64,000 bases of DNA from Actinernus sp. WN-2022 (lineage: Eukaryota > Cnidaria > Anthozoa > Actiniaria > Actinernidae). Below are positions 37,201 to 50,381 of the stretch, one piece after another. Under the pieces are notes generated by a model. It was given only the letters and a program-made list of their open reading frames with translations. It was not told the origin of the DNA and did no database searches. Position 1 is the first letter of the stretch. Each line of letters opens with the position of its first letter. The position numbers and the translations under genes were made by a program. The stretch lies in assembly GCA_030867875.1 (NCBI GenBank), contig JAOWCC010001634.1, forward strand, positions 140,078,365 to 140,142,364, read 5' to 3'.

Positions 37201-38343
37201 ATATATGGACCATTACAGCTTCTGATCTTATAACTTGCAAAGCATGACTGCATGATGCTTGTCATAATAGGTGACCATGCAGTATAAAATAGGTGGGAAG
37301 GAAATTAGTTCAACAATAGATTGCTGTGAATGGTTGATCATCAATATTAATTGTTAACATGCCAACCCAAGATCAAACAGAAGTTTGGGATCTAAGGAAT
37401 GTGCACTGACGTGGGCACCAATTTAATTACACACGTCTATGTTTTAAATTTGAATTTAGCACTCAGTTGCAATCAATGGAAAAATTCCTAACTCATACTA
37501 GAAAAGTTTAATGGTATTTAGAGCATTTCGTCATTCCTTTGAGAACCCAGTTATATTAACTTACCTGACATACATTTGATTAAAAAATTCATCGAAAATT
37601 AAAGTTTCGTTTCTTTCGTTTCTTTTTATATATATCCTCAGTCGGACTGGGAAATTATGCAGCTATCACATGCGGATATAAGAACTAATAAATACCAGCG
37701 ACTCAAAATGATGTACAAATTTTGGCAACCTGGGAACAAATAGTTTACTCTGTCCACGTCCATGTTTGTGCTTGGTTCATGTTATTTCCGAACTTTATTT
37801 GAACTTTATTTGAATGTTGAAGAATTCAGTGGCAGCTCTAATTCACCAGATAAAAGTAATCAATGCCTATAAACCCTACATTAAATTGGGAAGGTTAAAA
37901 TTGGTCGACTGAAGTGTCTAGATTTAATACGTGACAATGATCGTCTGAGACTGAGAGAAGAAGTGATTGTTGTCAGAATAAATATAAATAGCCGAGCGCG
38001 AGGTATGTTTAATTCTCATGCATGCCAATGATCGCATTACCAGCTCCATCACAAAGACTAGTGTACATTAATAGCAAACTAATATCTGCTAAAGTCTAAA
38101 ATTAAGATTGAATTTCCGCATGGATCGCCATGGCATGTGTACGATCGCGACCAAAATGCATGAGCCATGATATATATTTCACGGCGCTAAATTCGCTACA
38201 GCGCCTTGAGCCGAGACGAAATTATGGCACTTTTCAATCTGTTGTGAACCAAACAGATTTATGTGAAGAAATTCATTTTACTAGCAAATATAAATAAATA
38301 TAATTTAGAATAGCTCATTTCATAACACTTGGAACTGACTTAC
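34270..38343. other. Long stretch without supported gene
   Basis: AT-rich. It holds a repeat with GTGACCAGCACAGTGC at 35450 and 35925, a run of 25 C (36203-36227), and a member of an inverted pair at 35505-35585 (partner 43376-43446). I see no convincing exon on either strand. Confidence 0.5.
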
Positions 38344-38431
38344 ATCACAAGTGATTGAATCGGCCGCTTCCCGACGCCAACCTTTTCGTCCTCAAACTTC
38401 GTCCACGAGTCGCCGTGATGTCCCGCTTGCA
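38344..38431 (-). CDS. Candidate upstream EPS8-like exon (coding or 5' UTR)
   Basis: 88 bases with acceptor TAG and strong donor GTAAGT. Joined to 31992 the frame stays open (AGHHGDSWTKFEDEKVGVGK). No ATG is visible in it, so either the start lies in an exon further right or this is 5' UTR and translation starts at 31979. Confidence 0.4.
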
Positions 38432-39038
38432 CTAGAAATAGCAGAAGTTCAAAACTCTGACCCTAAGTTATCGAGTTACGATTACAGCTGCGAAATTTCC
38501 GGGGGAAAACGAGTTTGTGTTCGATAACACACCTGACCGCTTTGAGTTTTCTGAGAAATGCTTCTCTAAACTTTGGTATTTTTCGAAGCTAGTTGCACGG
38601 CCAATTGGTATATGGACCGTATTATCCACTAGGCTGTTGTCTTGAGCTGTTAATGGGTAAATTTGTGGTTGTGATAGTCTAAACTGAAATACTGAGAGAT
38701 ACGTTTTACCATATGCATACTCATACTCGAAGGCACGACCCCATCCAAAAGTAATAAACAGCTAGACCACGTGACCTAAATATCTTAGGGGAGGGGTTTG
38801 GGGTCTTTATGCCTTTACAAATTTATGCATTTTCCCATGGATCATAAAAAGACTTTTTATGATCCATGATTTTCCTCACTTGTTTCGAAACAAAAAATCC
38901 CGATTTATAAATCCCGATTTTTTTTTTCAAAACTCCCGACTTTTTCTGGACATGACAACTAGTATTGCGGGCTCGTCCATTCACACCATGGAAAGACAAG
39001 AACACAGAAAGCAAGGGGGAATAAGAATTTATCCTCCT

Positions 39039-39180
39039 GGGCCCGGTTGTTCGAAGCAAGGTTTTAAAAGCGCTAACCTAGGGTTAAATCGCTAACCCTG
39101 GGTTAAACTGTACATATTGCAATTGCAGATTTAGCGCTAACTTAGGGTTAAAGTTAACCTTGCTTCGAACAACCCGGCCC
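39039..39180. mobile_element. Short MITE (GGTTGTTCGAAGC ends)
   Basis: Ends GGGCCCGGTTGTTCGAAGCA and its inverse; internal repeats GCTAACCTAGGGTTAA. A second short repeat (TTATCCAGTGGATAA) follows at 39185-39290. Confidence 0.65.
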
Positions 39181-39299
39181 AGATAAATTCTTATCCAGTG
39201 GATAAGTATTCACCAAACTAAGCATATTTTATTCACTAGATATAAAGGATTTATCCGGTGGATAAAGTTATCCACCCTGTGTTAACCAACATTATCCCG

Positions 39300-40380
39300 C
39301 TGTTCGTTCGGGGAACGCTCCGGCCCCGCAATCAGTTCCTGGAAGAATACTTTATTAAAGTGGGATATACACATACAGAAGTTATCATTTGATCTCCTCG
39401 TGAGCCATGGAATTCAGCGGAACCTCCGTCAACTGAAAATGATCCTATCGCAAAGGGGAATAAAAGGCGAAGGGGTTGATATTTTTAGCGGCTAGGAAGA
39501 TGGTCCGCATTCAGCGTCATGGAATGTAAAAAGTGCCAATTGTAGTCAAACATCAAAATCTACCAAAACCTGAAGAAGAATATCATATTTTAAATATGAC
39601 GAAAATTCAACATGGGGATCATTTTAAAATTGAAAGCTTTCTTGGTTATTGTTCTGAACTCTTCTGATTGACTGAAATGTTTTCACACGAAAGGAAAGTA
39701 GTTTTAAAACGATTTGATTTCAGAAATTTTTCTAACGTGGGGAAAGCAAATTGTATCTTCACCATAGAATTGTGCCTATTTCTTGCGTGGATTATTGAAG
39801 AGGAGCTTCGTGGCAGCGAAAGTATGTACTGTTGGATACATTTTCTAATTACAATGTATATAAATTTTAAAATAAGCTAACAATATATATACACTAATAA
39901 TATTATAGATTAGATGATTTAAAATTGCAACACAATAAATCTAATGATATAAACCTATTTCAGAATATGGACTTCTGCCTATTTCTACAAGATTAAATAC
40001 AACAACAGCAACTTTATTTATACCTGGAGATTACAAGTTAATTAAATCATGTGATTAAATTACATACAATCATTTAATTCAAATAGGTTAGGCATTGGTT
40101 GGTAGCACAAACCATTTGACTAAAGTGTATAATATTTGCAGTCCGAAAAAAGAAGAGAAATGTAGACTATAAAACTAATAAATACTCAGAAAAGAGGAAA
40201 ACGTGATACATATATATATGTTGTATATATCATATAGAAAGGTATAAGAAAGGATTTACAGTCAAATAACCAAATGATCGTTATGAAATATATAAATACA
40301 TGTAACCATTGTAATTATTATTTATAGTAGGAATCAATAAGGTCTGCTTTGAGTTTAAATTCTTTTGAAAGCTTTTTTTG
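39300..40380. other. AT-rich sequence without supported gene
   Basis: No exon or clear repeat recognised. Confidence 0.4.
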
Positions 40381-40383
40381 TAA

Positions 40384-40460
40384 AAGGGGCTATGTCATGC
40401 ATGCATGGTACTGCGCAAAAATCGGTGGAAATAACTTGTTCCGCCCCGGAAAAACAAATG
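40384..40460. repeat. Fragment of the 12449-type MITE
   Basis: AAAAGGGGCTATGTCATGCA and GGTACTGCGCA match the ends of the family in inverse orientation. Beside it, 40550-40690 has weak palindromic structure (GCCACGAG / CTCGTGGC themes). Confidence 0.5.
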
Positions 40461-41387
40461 TCTTAGGTTGAACTGATTTGATATAATCATTTTGGTTCGA
40501 ATTTTAGGGAGACAGTTAAGAGGATCTGTAAATTAGCAGTCATACGTAAGGGTTGATCATTAACCGGAATCGCCACGAGTGTGATTTATCATCGCGAGTA
40601 ATACTTAACAGCCACGAGGGCAAAGCCCGAGTGGCCGTTTAGCTTTACGAGCAACGATAAATCCCATATCACACCGTGAGTGGACATTCATTAACCAATT
40701 TATCTTATGACGTTTAACCCAGAAATAAATAAAATTTCACATGAGTCCGATGACTGTCTGCTTAAGTGGCGCCGATAACTAGTTATCACCACTTGCACAC
40801 GTACGTAATTCAGTGAGATGTGGGATTTGTCCCATCACCTACAACAAAGGATTTTGGGTGTGGCATACGATAAGTACGGTTTATTTCTTACTAGTATGAA
40901 CAAAATGTCAGCTTTAGAAATTTAAGGCTATGAAATAATGGACCTGTACGTTAATCAAATTTGGAATGGGTGATTAAGCGAAGAACAAACATATATTGAT
41001 AAAAACGTTCTGTTCTCACGCGTGGAAGTAAAAGAACTGAAAAACGTTGTTTTCGACAAAAAAAGTCGGGATTTTATACCATGATGGCCTTGCAGGGTTC
41101 CAAAACATTACTCAAGTGTGTACATGTAGTTGGAACAACAAAAAGGCAAGCTAAATATTGCGGTGTACGAATATGTTTTCTGCTAACAGCCCACTGTAAC
41201 ATTTAAAAACTATATAGGACCAGAAGTGGACTAGTGAGAAAACAAAAAAATGTAACATTTCTGATTGCCGACTACAAAACAAACTGTGGCTGGAAATCGT
41301 GCTAAAAACTGTTCTTTATTTTTTAAATTCATTCCGGATACTTTTAATTTGCGATCCCCCTCCGGGATTTTGTGGTCCACCACTGAG

Positions 41388-41755
41388 TAGCCTGCTTGCC
41401 GGCTCTTCTGTATTTTTTTTCGGTCGTTTTAACCGATGAAGAAGCAAAGACCGATACAACGTGGAATTTTGAAATTAGTGGTACAATATTTCGGCTGGCC
41501 ACACCAGCCTTCTTCAGGTACAATGAAGAAAATTTGCTTCTTCATAGGTATTTTTTAATTTATAGCCGATTAGATCACTAGTTTGATCCAACGTACACCA
41601 GCAGGATTGTCGTTCACGGTTGCTTGCTTGAACAATTCGTCGTTTTTTTCCGGATTGGGTCACCTGTGGCACGCGGTTAAAATGGGGCGAGGACAGGTGA
41701 CCCAATCCGAAAAAAAACGTCCGAAAAAATTACACACGAGCCGGCAAGCAGGCTA
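41388..41755. mobile_element. MULE-like MITE with 9-bp duplication carrying a Penelope 3' fragment
   Basis: Inverted ends TAGCCTGCTTGCCGGCTC and target duplication ACCACTGAG (41379-41387, 41756-41764). Inside, minus strand, is CTGAAGAAGGCTGG-loop-CCAGCCGAAATAT, also found at the end of the Penelope-like sequence at 52312. Confidence 0.65.
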
Positions 41756-42179
41756 ACCACTGAGTTTTGGGATTCATTTGTAGGCCAGGGATAATCATTA
41801 TTTGCGGACCGAGATACGAGCTCCTGTACTGTCCGAGATCAATTGCGGGCATGTACAAAACGTCAGATGAGAAACTAGTTTCGATAATTTTGAATGTCGA
41901 ATGGAATACATTGGAAGTTTTCCACATAGAAAAACCGGCCGGGAAAATTAAGAAAACTGTCACTATAGAAACTCTTCCACCCAACGTGACACGAAACCGC
42001 TCGAACTAAAGTAGTGTTTCGGTTAAAGGGTGAATCGTTAGAAATCAGGGGAGGGAGTACGTGGTGATTATTTTGTGCACAATACTTTTTTGGCCCTTTT
42101 AAGTAATAGATGAAAAATGAGTGGCCTTACAAACTCAAGCTGAAAGCGAGAGTTTATAAATCCCATAAAGCACGGACAA

Positions 42180-42310
42180 GAATTCTGTATCGTATTTATC
42201 AAACGTCTAGATGTATAGAGTCATGTTTTCTGTTATTTTGGCGATACGACTTATTTTGGCCGAGAAATTCGAAGCAAAAGTTTATGTAAATCAGGACGAA
42301 ATCCCTAGCA
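42180..42310. repeat. Dispersed repeat, inverted relative at 56800-56905
   Basis: Shares CGTCTAGATGTATAGAGTCATG and TTCGAAGCAAAAGTTTATGT, with a few differences, with the opposite strand near the LINE end. Confidence 0.6.
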
Positions 42311-42472
42311 GATCGCTTATCGCTCAGTGATTTCCTTCATCAGCTTTCTAGTCTTCTGGCATATCCTCTACAAACTACGTTACAAGCTACACAACAAGCT
42401 ACCGAGAGAGAGAACAACGAGAAGCCTTGTGAATAGCAACAATCTGCAAGCTAGGCAAACAGTGAATGCTAC

Positions 42473-42775
42473 CAGGAGCCCATAACTTGGAGCGTCCATG
42501 TCTCCTATACAGTTGTCACAGCGTTTTTACAAGTTGGGCTATTTTTAGATTATATTCCCCGCCAATTGTTGGGTTGCACCGTGTCGGGACAAAAGATGCC
42601 TCATTAGCTACTTTTGTTATATCAAACAACATGATTTATATTTTATATTTTATTCCCTTAGAAATAATTGCAACTCAACAATAGCGGGAAACCGCTCTAA
42701 AATTAACCTAACTTGTGAAAACGCTGTGACATAGGCCTAGTATGCGGGATGGACGCTCCTAGTTATGGGCTCCTG
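42473..42775. mobile_element. MITE, 303 bp
   Basis: Ends CAGGAGCCCATAACTTGGAG and its inverse, with ATGCTAC on both sides (7 bp). CAG-type ends and duplication length suggest hAT. Confidence 0.65.
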
Positions 42776-42954
42776 ATGCTACCTAATGATTTATGAAAAA
42801 ATACATTATTATTGCGCACAATGAGAATATTGTGAAAAATAAACACATTTATCGGCCTGGAGTCCTGGAGCGACTTAATTTGTATAATTTAAAATATAAT
42901 TATAATAATTAAACCCGCAGTACATAACCTTCCCTCCCAACATGATCTCGAGTT

Positions 42955-43325
42955 TGAAATTACGATGATCGTAAATTGTTATTGGCCGCTGAAATAACGA
43001 TAATCGTAATTCTCGTGACCAGTCAATGATAAAGATAAACATTTGTCACGCTCCGAACGGCGGTAGACAGGCTTAGTGTAGTGGTGATGACGTCTGTGCT
43101 ACACGGCACTACACAAAGGGTCATGAGTTCGAACTTTTGCTCTGCTTCACGTTCTCTTATTTTTGTTTAACTGCCCTAGCTCTAGGTGAGTGAGAACCGT
43201 ACCCGTTGTTTCCCCGTATTCTCGTCCGATAGTTAAGGTTATAGTTTTGTGCTTCGGGTTAGGATGTCAGTAGAATTACGATTATCGTATAACGATTTAC
43301 GATAATAGTAATTCTAGACCTCGAG
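42955..43325. repeat. tRNA-like SINE head flanked by TTACGATNATCGTAA repeats
   Basis: At 43068-43141, GCTTAGTGTAGTGGTGATGA resembles an A box and GGTCATGAGTTCGAACT a B box, as in tRNA-derived SINEs. AATTACGATTATCGTA-type palindromes lie on both sides. No functional tRNA fold was established. Confidence 0.4.
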
Positions 43326-44329
43326 AACCGGCGTTGCCCATTTTAATCACCACTAAGAATTAAAATACATAATTACTCGGGCTGCCTGTGGCAGGCACGA
43401 GTCTATTTTTGTTCGGTGCAACAAAATTTCTGCGCATGCGTTAAATTATGCAATAATTGTTGGCGCTAATAGATTTCTCTCCAGTCTAGTCGCCAGTTTT
43501 TATGCCACATTTTATGCCACATTTTATGCCACATTTCATTTTACTCACATACCAACGCAAACACCGTGATCGGTAGGCCAACACTAAAATATTTTCGACC
43601 GTGTTTTTGGCTGGTTTACCGATCTCGTATCGAGACCTGTGTACGTTTCCGTTTCACAGGTATACTGAATAGCTGATATTTTAATATATCGAAGTATACT
43701 GAGCGATTTACTAGCAAATACATATACTGTGGTTGAGCAGTTGTGGGTTACTATCCTCTATCGAAGTCTGAAGACTTCAACTCTCGAGGTAACAGAAACC
43801 TGAGTCCCTCACGGCCGACAGAGGGTTTTGGTTCGAGAAATTAAAGGCTTCCAACAATTCCCTTTATAGTTCTGTAATATAATGAGCAGACTGAAGTTTT
43901 GGGAATGAGGGTACATTTCAGTTAATAATCTTTAATCCAACAAATACCAAGATGGACTCGTTAATGGATCATCATGTATAGCAAGAACAGTAGACAAAGT
44001 TACAGAGAGGCACACAAATTGACATAGCCGCTAGCTCCATCACAGGATGGACAGGATACAACTTATAATATGGTACAAATATAAACATACATTTGAGACA
44101 ATCATCTATTAGTACTCGGAACCTGCAGTATAACAAAAGAGCAGACTAACTGTAAACGTGTGTTACATGAATAAGTAGTGTTTAAATTAAAAGGTCAACT
44201 TCTTTAATTGACATACGAGAAAAACAAAAACAAAATTACATATATACTAGGGGAGCAGAGAATGAAAGTCACCGCGCTACCGGCCACTCCTAAAGACTGC
44301 TAAATTCAGCTAATAATTCTTCCCTTTGG

Positions 44330-44414
44330 TTATTACTAAGAGGATTTCAAATGAAAGTATATTTCATCTTCAATCTCATGTGGCCCGAGTGAAAGCCCAG
44401 ATGGGCTCTTGTTA
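44330..44414. repeat. 84-bp inverted pair, right member
   Basis: Inverse copy of 33717-33800 with one or two differences. Confidence 0.75.
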
Positions 44415-44805
44415 AAAATTACTAAATTTCATTTCCCTCCCCATATTCTACGGTCGGCACGTTGAATTGACTCCTCCGGAATGGAACAGGTGACAATTTA
44501 CACAACTGCTCAGTTACCATCATCATGGGCCTTTTGCAGGAATGCAATCACGTGTTTTTTACTGGGTGGCAAACAATATTAATCCATATATATAAAGGCA
44601 CTTGTACGAGATCGGTAGTGTTATATTACTGTTATTAGCAAAACTATTTTCTACTCCAATCGATAGTCAATCTTTCTAAAACAGCGTCTTAAAGTTTGTT
44701 TGCCCTCCAGTAAAGCCTTTCCCATGGGAATCAGTCACCGTATACTGGAAAAGATGGCGGCTGTACATTTGACCACAATCCCTTGCGAACCTAACACAGT
44801 CAAAA

Positions 44806-46395
44806 TAACACGTAGCAATCCTCTGTTCTCTTCAATGACAGTGCATTGGTAACAGTACTAGTACTGGCTTGTTATTAAGATAACACGTAGCAATCCTCTG
44901 TTCTCTTCAATGACAGTGTATTGGCAACAGTACTAGTACTGGCTTGTTATTAAGATAACACGTAGAAATAAATCCTCTGTTCTCTTCAATGACAGTGTAT
45001 TGGCAACAGTACTAGTACTGGCTTGTTATTAAGATAACACGTAGAAATCCTCTGTTCTCTTCAATGACAGTGTATTGGCAACAGTACTAGTACTGTCTTG
45101 TTATTAAGATAACACGTAGCAATCCTCTGTTCTCTTCAATGACAGTGTATTGGCAACAGTACTAGTACTGGCTTGTTATTAAGATAACACGTAGAAATCC
45201 TCTGTTCTCTTCAATGACAGTGTATTGGCAACAGTACTAGTACTGTCTTGTTATTAAGATATAACACGTAGAAATCCTCTGTTCTCTTCAATGACAGTGT
45301 ATTGGCAACAGTACTTGTACTGGCTTGTTATTAAGATAACACGTAGCAATCCTCTGTTCTCTTCAATGACAGTGTATTGGCAACAGTACTTGTACTGGCT
45401 TGTTATTAAGATAACACGTAGCAATCCTCTGTTCTCTTCAATGACAGTGTATTGGCAACAGTACTAGTACTGGCTTGTTATTAAGATAACACGTAGAAAT
45501 TCTCTGTTCTCTTCAATGACAGTGTATTGGCAACAGTACTAGTACTGTCTTGTTATTAAGATAACACGTAGAAATCCTCTGTTCTCTTCAATGACAGCGT
45601 ATTGGTAACAGTACTTGTACTGGCTTGTTATTAAGATAACACGTAGCAATCCTCTGTTCTCTTCAATGACAGCGTATTGGCAACAGTACTAGTACTGGCT
45701 TGTTATTAAGATAACACGTAGAAATCCTCTGTTCTCTTCAATGACAGCGTATTGGCAACAATACTAGTACTGGCTTGTTATTAAGATAACACGTAGAAAT
45801 CCTCTGTTCTCTTCAATGACAGCGTATTGGCAACAGTACTAGTACTGGCTTGTTATTAAGATAACACGTAGAAATCCTCTGTTCTCTTCAATGACAGCGT
45901 ATTGGCAACAGTACTAGTACTGGCTTGTTATTAAGATAACACGTAGAAATCCTCTGTTCTCTTCAATGACAGCGTATTGGCAACAGTACTATATAGTACC
46001 GGCTTGTTATTAAGATAACACGTAGAAATCCTCTGTTCTCTTCAATGACAGTGCATTGGCAACAGTACTAGTACTGGCTTGTTATTAAGATAACACGTAG
46101 AAATCCTCTGTTCTCTTCAATGACAGTGTATTGGCAACAGTACTAGTACTGGCTTGTTATTAAGATAACACGTAGAAATCCTCTGTTCTCTTCAATGACA
46201 GTGGATTGGAAACAGTACTCAGTTGTATTGGCTTGTTATTAAGATAACACGTAGAAATCCTCTATTCTCATCAATGACAGTATATTGGCAACATCGCTTG
46301 TACTGGCTTGTTATTAAGATAACACGTAGAAATCCTCTGTTCTCTTCAACGACAGTATATTGGCAACAGGACTTGTGCTGGTTTGTTATTAAGAT
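44806..46395. repeat. 75-bp minisatellite, about 21 units
   Basis: Unit includes CCTCTGTTCTCTTCAATGAC and GGCTTGTTATTAAGATAACA, with the palindrome AGTACTAGTACT in most units. Units differ at a few fixed positions (GTGTATT/GCGTATT, TAGTAC/TTGTAC); a few have short insertions. Confidence 0.9.
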
Positions 46396-46609
46396 TTAAA
46401 ACCTCTTACCGCGATCTTATAACGAATTTAAAGAACTTAGTGCACGAAGGATTGTGGGTAAATTTACAAGTCGCCATCGTTTTCGGTATACGGTTGATTG
46501 AAGTGGTGTATCAGCACGTGACCGTTTACTCCAAAACGTCGAATTTTTCTGCGCCGAACGCATCCTCGGATACCCAGGGGCCGAGTTATCACAGCATGAA
46601 ATGACAACT

Positions 46610-46985
46610 TTACGCTTCTTTATTGAAAACGTAAAGGTGCGTAAAGTTGGTTGCCATCTTTACGTAGATTTACTTGGAAGCATAAAGTTGCGTAAAGTTG
46701 GTTGCCATCTTTACGTAGATTTTGCACGTAAGCGTAAAGATGCGTGAAGTTGGTTGCCATCTTTACGCAGATTTACTTGGAAACATAATGTTGCGTAAAG
46801 TTGGTTGCCATCTTTACGCAGATTTACTTGGAAGCATAAAGTTGCGTAAAGTTGGTTGCCATCTTTACGTAGATTTATGTAAGTGTGAAGTTGGTTGCCA
46901 TCTTTATGCAGATTTACTTGGAAGCGTGAATATGCGTAAAGTAGAGTTGTGTGCTATCTTTACGTGGAAGCATGAAGATGCGTAA
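46610..46985. repeat. Short minisatellite, about six irregular units
   Basis: Units of roughly 50-60 bases share GTAAAGTTGGTTGCCATCTT and TACGNAGATTTACTTGGAAG. Confidence 0.8.
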
Positions 46986-47169
46986 ACACAGGGCCGGGAT
47001 AAAGTTTCTCAGCCTGTGTAAAACTCCAAAAAGGATCGTTAAGACCCATGCATAATATTTGAAGACGGTTAGTGTCTCAGTACTTTAAAATCAACGGAAA
47101 ACAACGATGTTGCGCGTATATTGATATATTTTAATGTTAACATATCACATTTCCCAATGTGAGCGTGAA

Positions 47170-47615
47170 GCCGCTGTGGAAAGAACTGTTCTACTTGCCC
47201 CTACATCTGTGACGGACAAACAACTTATACTTTCTTCTCTACCGGTGAAACACGCTCTATCAGAATTAATTTGACGTGTAACACAAAAAATCTAATCTAC
47301 ATGATTCAATGCAACCGCTGCAATTTACAATACATAGGTGAGACAAAACGACGCTTGAAAGACAGATTTAACGAACATCGACGGACCGTAGACAAGTCTA
47401 ATAACATATCTAAACCAACAACAGCTGCTGAACATTTTCTCTCGACACCTAATCACACCGCTAATGACATGCAACTAACTCCTATCGGAAAAAAATATCT
47501 AATAGAGACTCAATTCGTAAGGCCAGAGAAGCTACTCTTATTACACAAGCTAGAACACTCGTGCCTTATGGTCTTAACATCCGTGACGAGTCATACTAGC
47601 TGGTATGGTAACCGG
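47170..47615 (+). pseudogene. Penelope-like element, GIY-YIG endonuclease domain, frameshifted
   Basis: The frame starts with a cysteine cluster (CGKNCSTCPYIC) and continues to NLIYMIQCNRCNLQYIGETK and RLKDRFNEHRR, the GIY-YIG nuclease core with the linker seen in Penelope-like retroelements. After a run of seven A at about 47489-47495 the protein continues in another frame (SIRKAREATLITQARTLVPY). The upstream reverse transcriptase is missing. The sequence after 47510 is inverted and repeated at 51660-52170. Confidence 0.75.
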
Positions 47616-48010
47616 TCGTTTCGTTACCAGTCGCTTTCGTTACCAACTTCTTCGTTACCAACTCAAGTCGTTTCGTTACCAATTCCTAGTCGTTTCGTTA
47701 CCAGTCCGAGTCACTTCGTTACCAGACTCTCAATACTTAGAACTTAAGAGCTGTTTATTTCTATAAAAGTAATGTCAACTTTGGAAGTAATTATTTCACA
47801 CAAGCGTACCAGTCACTTTCATTAGAAATAAACTGTTTGTGCGTAGTTGGCAAGGCTCGTGTAGTGTAGTTTGTTGGGAAGTAATTATTACGAAACACAA
47901 GCGAGAAGCTAATTGTGTGAAACCGGAATAAACAACAACATAAGCGAATTCTAAAGCGACTTGCGGTCGTTTCGTTACCAGTCACTTTCATTAGAAATAA
48001 ACTTCGGTTA
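47510..48010. repeat. Inverted repeat partner of 51660-52170
   Basis: Contains repeats of the phrase GGTCGTTTCGTTACCAGTC and TTTCATTAGAAATAAACT. The opposite-strand copy to the right includes the end of the Penelope endonuclease. A third partial copy lies at 50310-50380. Confidence 0.75.
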
Positions 48011-48429
48011 CATTTTTTACACATGCCCCCGTAAGTGCTTTCTCTATACGCTCATACTAGGCTAACAGACTTTTTCTCCCTAGTCCACAAAGCCCATTCT
48101 CTGCTATTATCCAACACATTTTGCTTCTATTTTAAGCGAAAACGATCCTTCAACCACGGGTCTAATTATTTCGACCTCATTAACATTAGCAACCATTGAT
48201 CCTCGTCGTTTACGCACCGTGAACGCAAACACTGGTTTACCTCGAATAAATTCTCAAACGGATCAAAGTGTTCCCTTTGCGTAATGTCTTTGCTATTATA
48301 ACGCAATGTTATGCACGCGCTTGACTCCGAATTACAAAGTTACTACCTTTTTTAAAAGATAAATAATTTATTATATATACAAATTCAAATTCAAACTAAC
48401 TCGATTTACAAAATTTCACTGAACTTATA

Positions 48430-50345
48430 TTAAACTCGTCGATGTGCGGACATGTGAGCGCAAGCTCCCAACAGCTGCCAGGCAGTCTTCGTTTTCGCCG
48501 CATACTCACTCCAAAGAGCGAAAAGCTTTGCTTGGATGTTTCGGTACTTCTTACATTGTACTCGCTGTAGTTTCTTTTCCCCCACTAGGCGGATCTGTAG
48601 GGAAGCAAGGGCGGCCTCTCTGTGTAGAAGATTGATGAGCATGTACAGGGGGAGCTGGCCTCTTCCAGAGGCACGTCTATTCAGAGCGTTGTGCCAGCCT
48701 TCCACGTCGTTATTCGTTCTGACCGTCTTCTCGTACACGCTCCAGTTGGAAGGGGGAACGTTCTACCTTCAATCCAATTACGCCTGACGTATTCAACTAG
48801 CTGGTTGAGGCCATCTGTTGTTGCTTGGGCCTTGAGCCGGTTGAACATCGGTGTGATCTGTTCTGCGGGGAGGAATGGTAGCGCCATAATCCGCTTCACG
48901 TAATGGTATATACCATTATCACTGCTGTAAGCCAAATTCTTGAACCTTAAAGCAAACAAACAAAACGTTGTTTATTAAAGTTGTTTTCAGTGGTTTTTAG
49001 AACGCTTTTTTCATTCTTAAAGGGATACCCGAGTGAAAAACACATTGGGGCTCAAAAGAAACTTCAACATGTTCTTTGTTCAGAAAATGTATTAAAATTT
49101 GATCAAACGTTTTTAGTATTAAGAACGAGCACCTCAAAGTTGGCCCCGCGAAGACATGGGCGCCGCCATCTTTGTTTGCATTTACGGAAGTGACGTCACT
49201 TCGTCCCACCAGCGTATCGCGGCTACTTGTCTTTGTATGATTTTCACACGCTCGGAATTAAAGTGGATATATTTTCATCGAGATTGCAGAGGAATTCTTA
49301 CAGAAACCGGAATTATGATGAAGACGACATTATGAGAAAAGTTCAGAAGACTGGGAGGAGGAAGAAAAGCATTGGGAAGGCGAGAAATTATCAGACGAAC
49401 AACAAGGTCTCGTAACTGCCATTTAATAACAGCAAAACAACATGGCTTAAAAGACTCGAGTGACTTCTGAATAAGTATAAGAACTACAATGTATGTGAGG
49501 TACAGTTAAGGCGTTTATCATCCTAAAAACACCTAATAAGTGAGAGAGTGAGAACGCTGGTGGGACGAAGTGACGTCACTTCCGTAAATGCAAACAAAGA
49601 TGGCGGCGCCCATGTCTTCGTGGGGCCAACTTTGAGGTGCTCGTTCTTAATACTAAAAACCTTTGATCAAATTTTAATACATTTTCTGAACAAAGAACAT
49701 GTTGAAGATTCTTTTGAGCCCCAATGTGTTTTTCACTCGGGTATCCCTTTAAACTAACCTTTCTCCATATACGGCCTGGTTCTAGTGGAAGGCACAGCCC
49801 ATCAAGGTCACCCTTGGACTTAGCACAGTCCACATGGCTCTCTCGAAGTCAAGTGTGATCTTGGTGACCTGCAGTTCAGAAGGGAGTTTGCGGAGGATCT
49901 TCTTCATGACCTAGGAAATAACATAAATAGGAAACAAGTTTACAATTAAATCAAAGCGTTTTAATTTATAACAGAATCCCAATGCCCGTGTTTAATATCG
50001 ACGTGTTAATTTGCCTTTTTCTTTTCATTTTACCTTGCGATAGTCTTTCTTTGTTCTGCCTGACATGAGGACAAACAGAAGAGGGACCTGCTTGACATTG
50101 TCGTCTTTGCGGACGAAGGCGTTGAAGGTAAGCAGCTGCTTAAATGGATGACGGCAAAACTTGAAAGTTCCATCCACGTACCAAGTCTTTGCCTTGCTTA
50201 ATTGTACCAACTGTTGTTCTGTTGCAAAGATGAGGTGACGTCTGTTTTTTTACTTTCACATCGGAGACCAGGAACTCTGCGGGGATGTTGTCCTGATCTA
50301 GCTCGAAATCTAATAAAAGTGACTGGTAACGAAACGACCGCAAGT
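48430..50345 (-). pseudogene. MULE-domain transposase pseudogene with introns
   Basis: Decayed minus-strand gene. The exon near 50230-50037 encodes LSKAKTWYVDGTFKFCRHPF and PLLFVLMSGRTKKDY, the MULE transposase catalytic start. The next exon (about 49911-49761) has KILRKLPSELQVTKITLDFE and an in-frame TAG where Trp is usual. After an intron holding a TTAA MITE, the exon from about 48954 gives IMALPFLPAEQITPMFNRLK. A further frame shift precedes NDVEGWHNALNRR and a stop at 48430. Frameshifts and stops show it is not functional as read. Such MULE-domain genes occur in invertebrates as transposons or their descendants. Confidence 0.75.
49021..49748. mobile_element. TTAA-flanked long-TIR MITE, copy 2
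   Basis: Same family as 10074-10823, with cleaner ends (AGGGATACCCGAGTG, its inverse, TTAA on both sides). It lies in an intron of the MULE pseudogene, just past the donor. Confidence 0.8.
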
Positions 50346-50381
50346 CGCTTTAGAATTCGCTTATGTTGTTGTTTATTCCGG

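Noticed and set aside
39668..39880. 70-residue plus-strand open frame (and similar ones at 41767-42009)
   Set aside because: No recognisable domain, no splice context; length expected by chance in AT-rich DNA.
43068..43141. Functional tRNA gene
   Set aside because: A- and B-box-like phrases are present but I cannot build a good acceptor stem; a SINE head is more likely.
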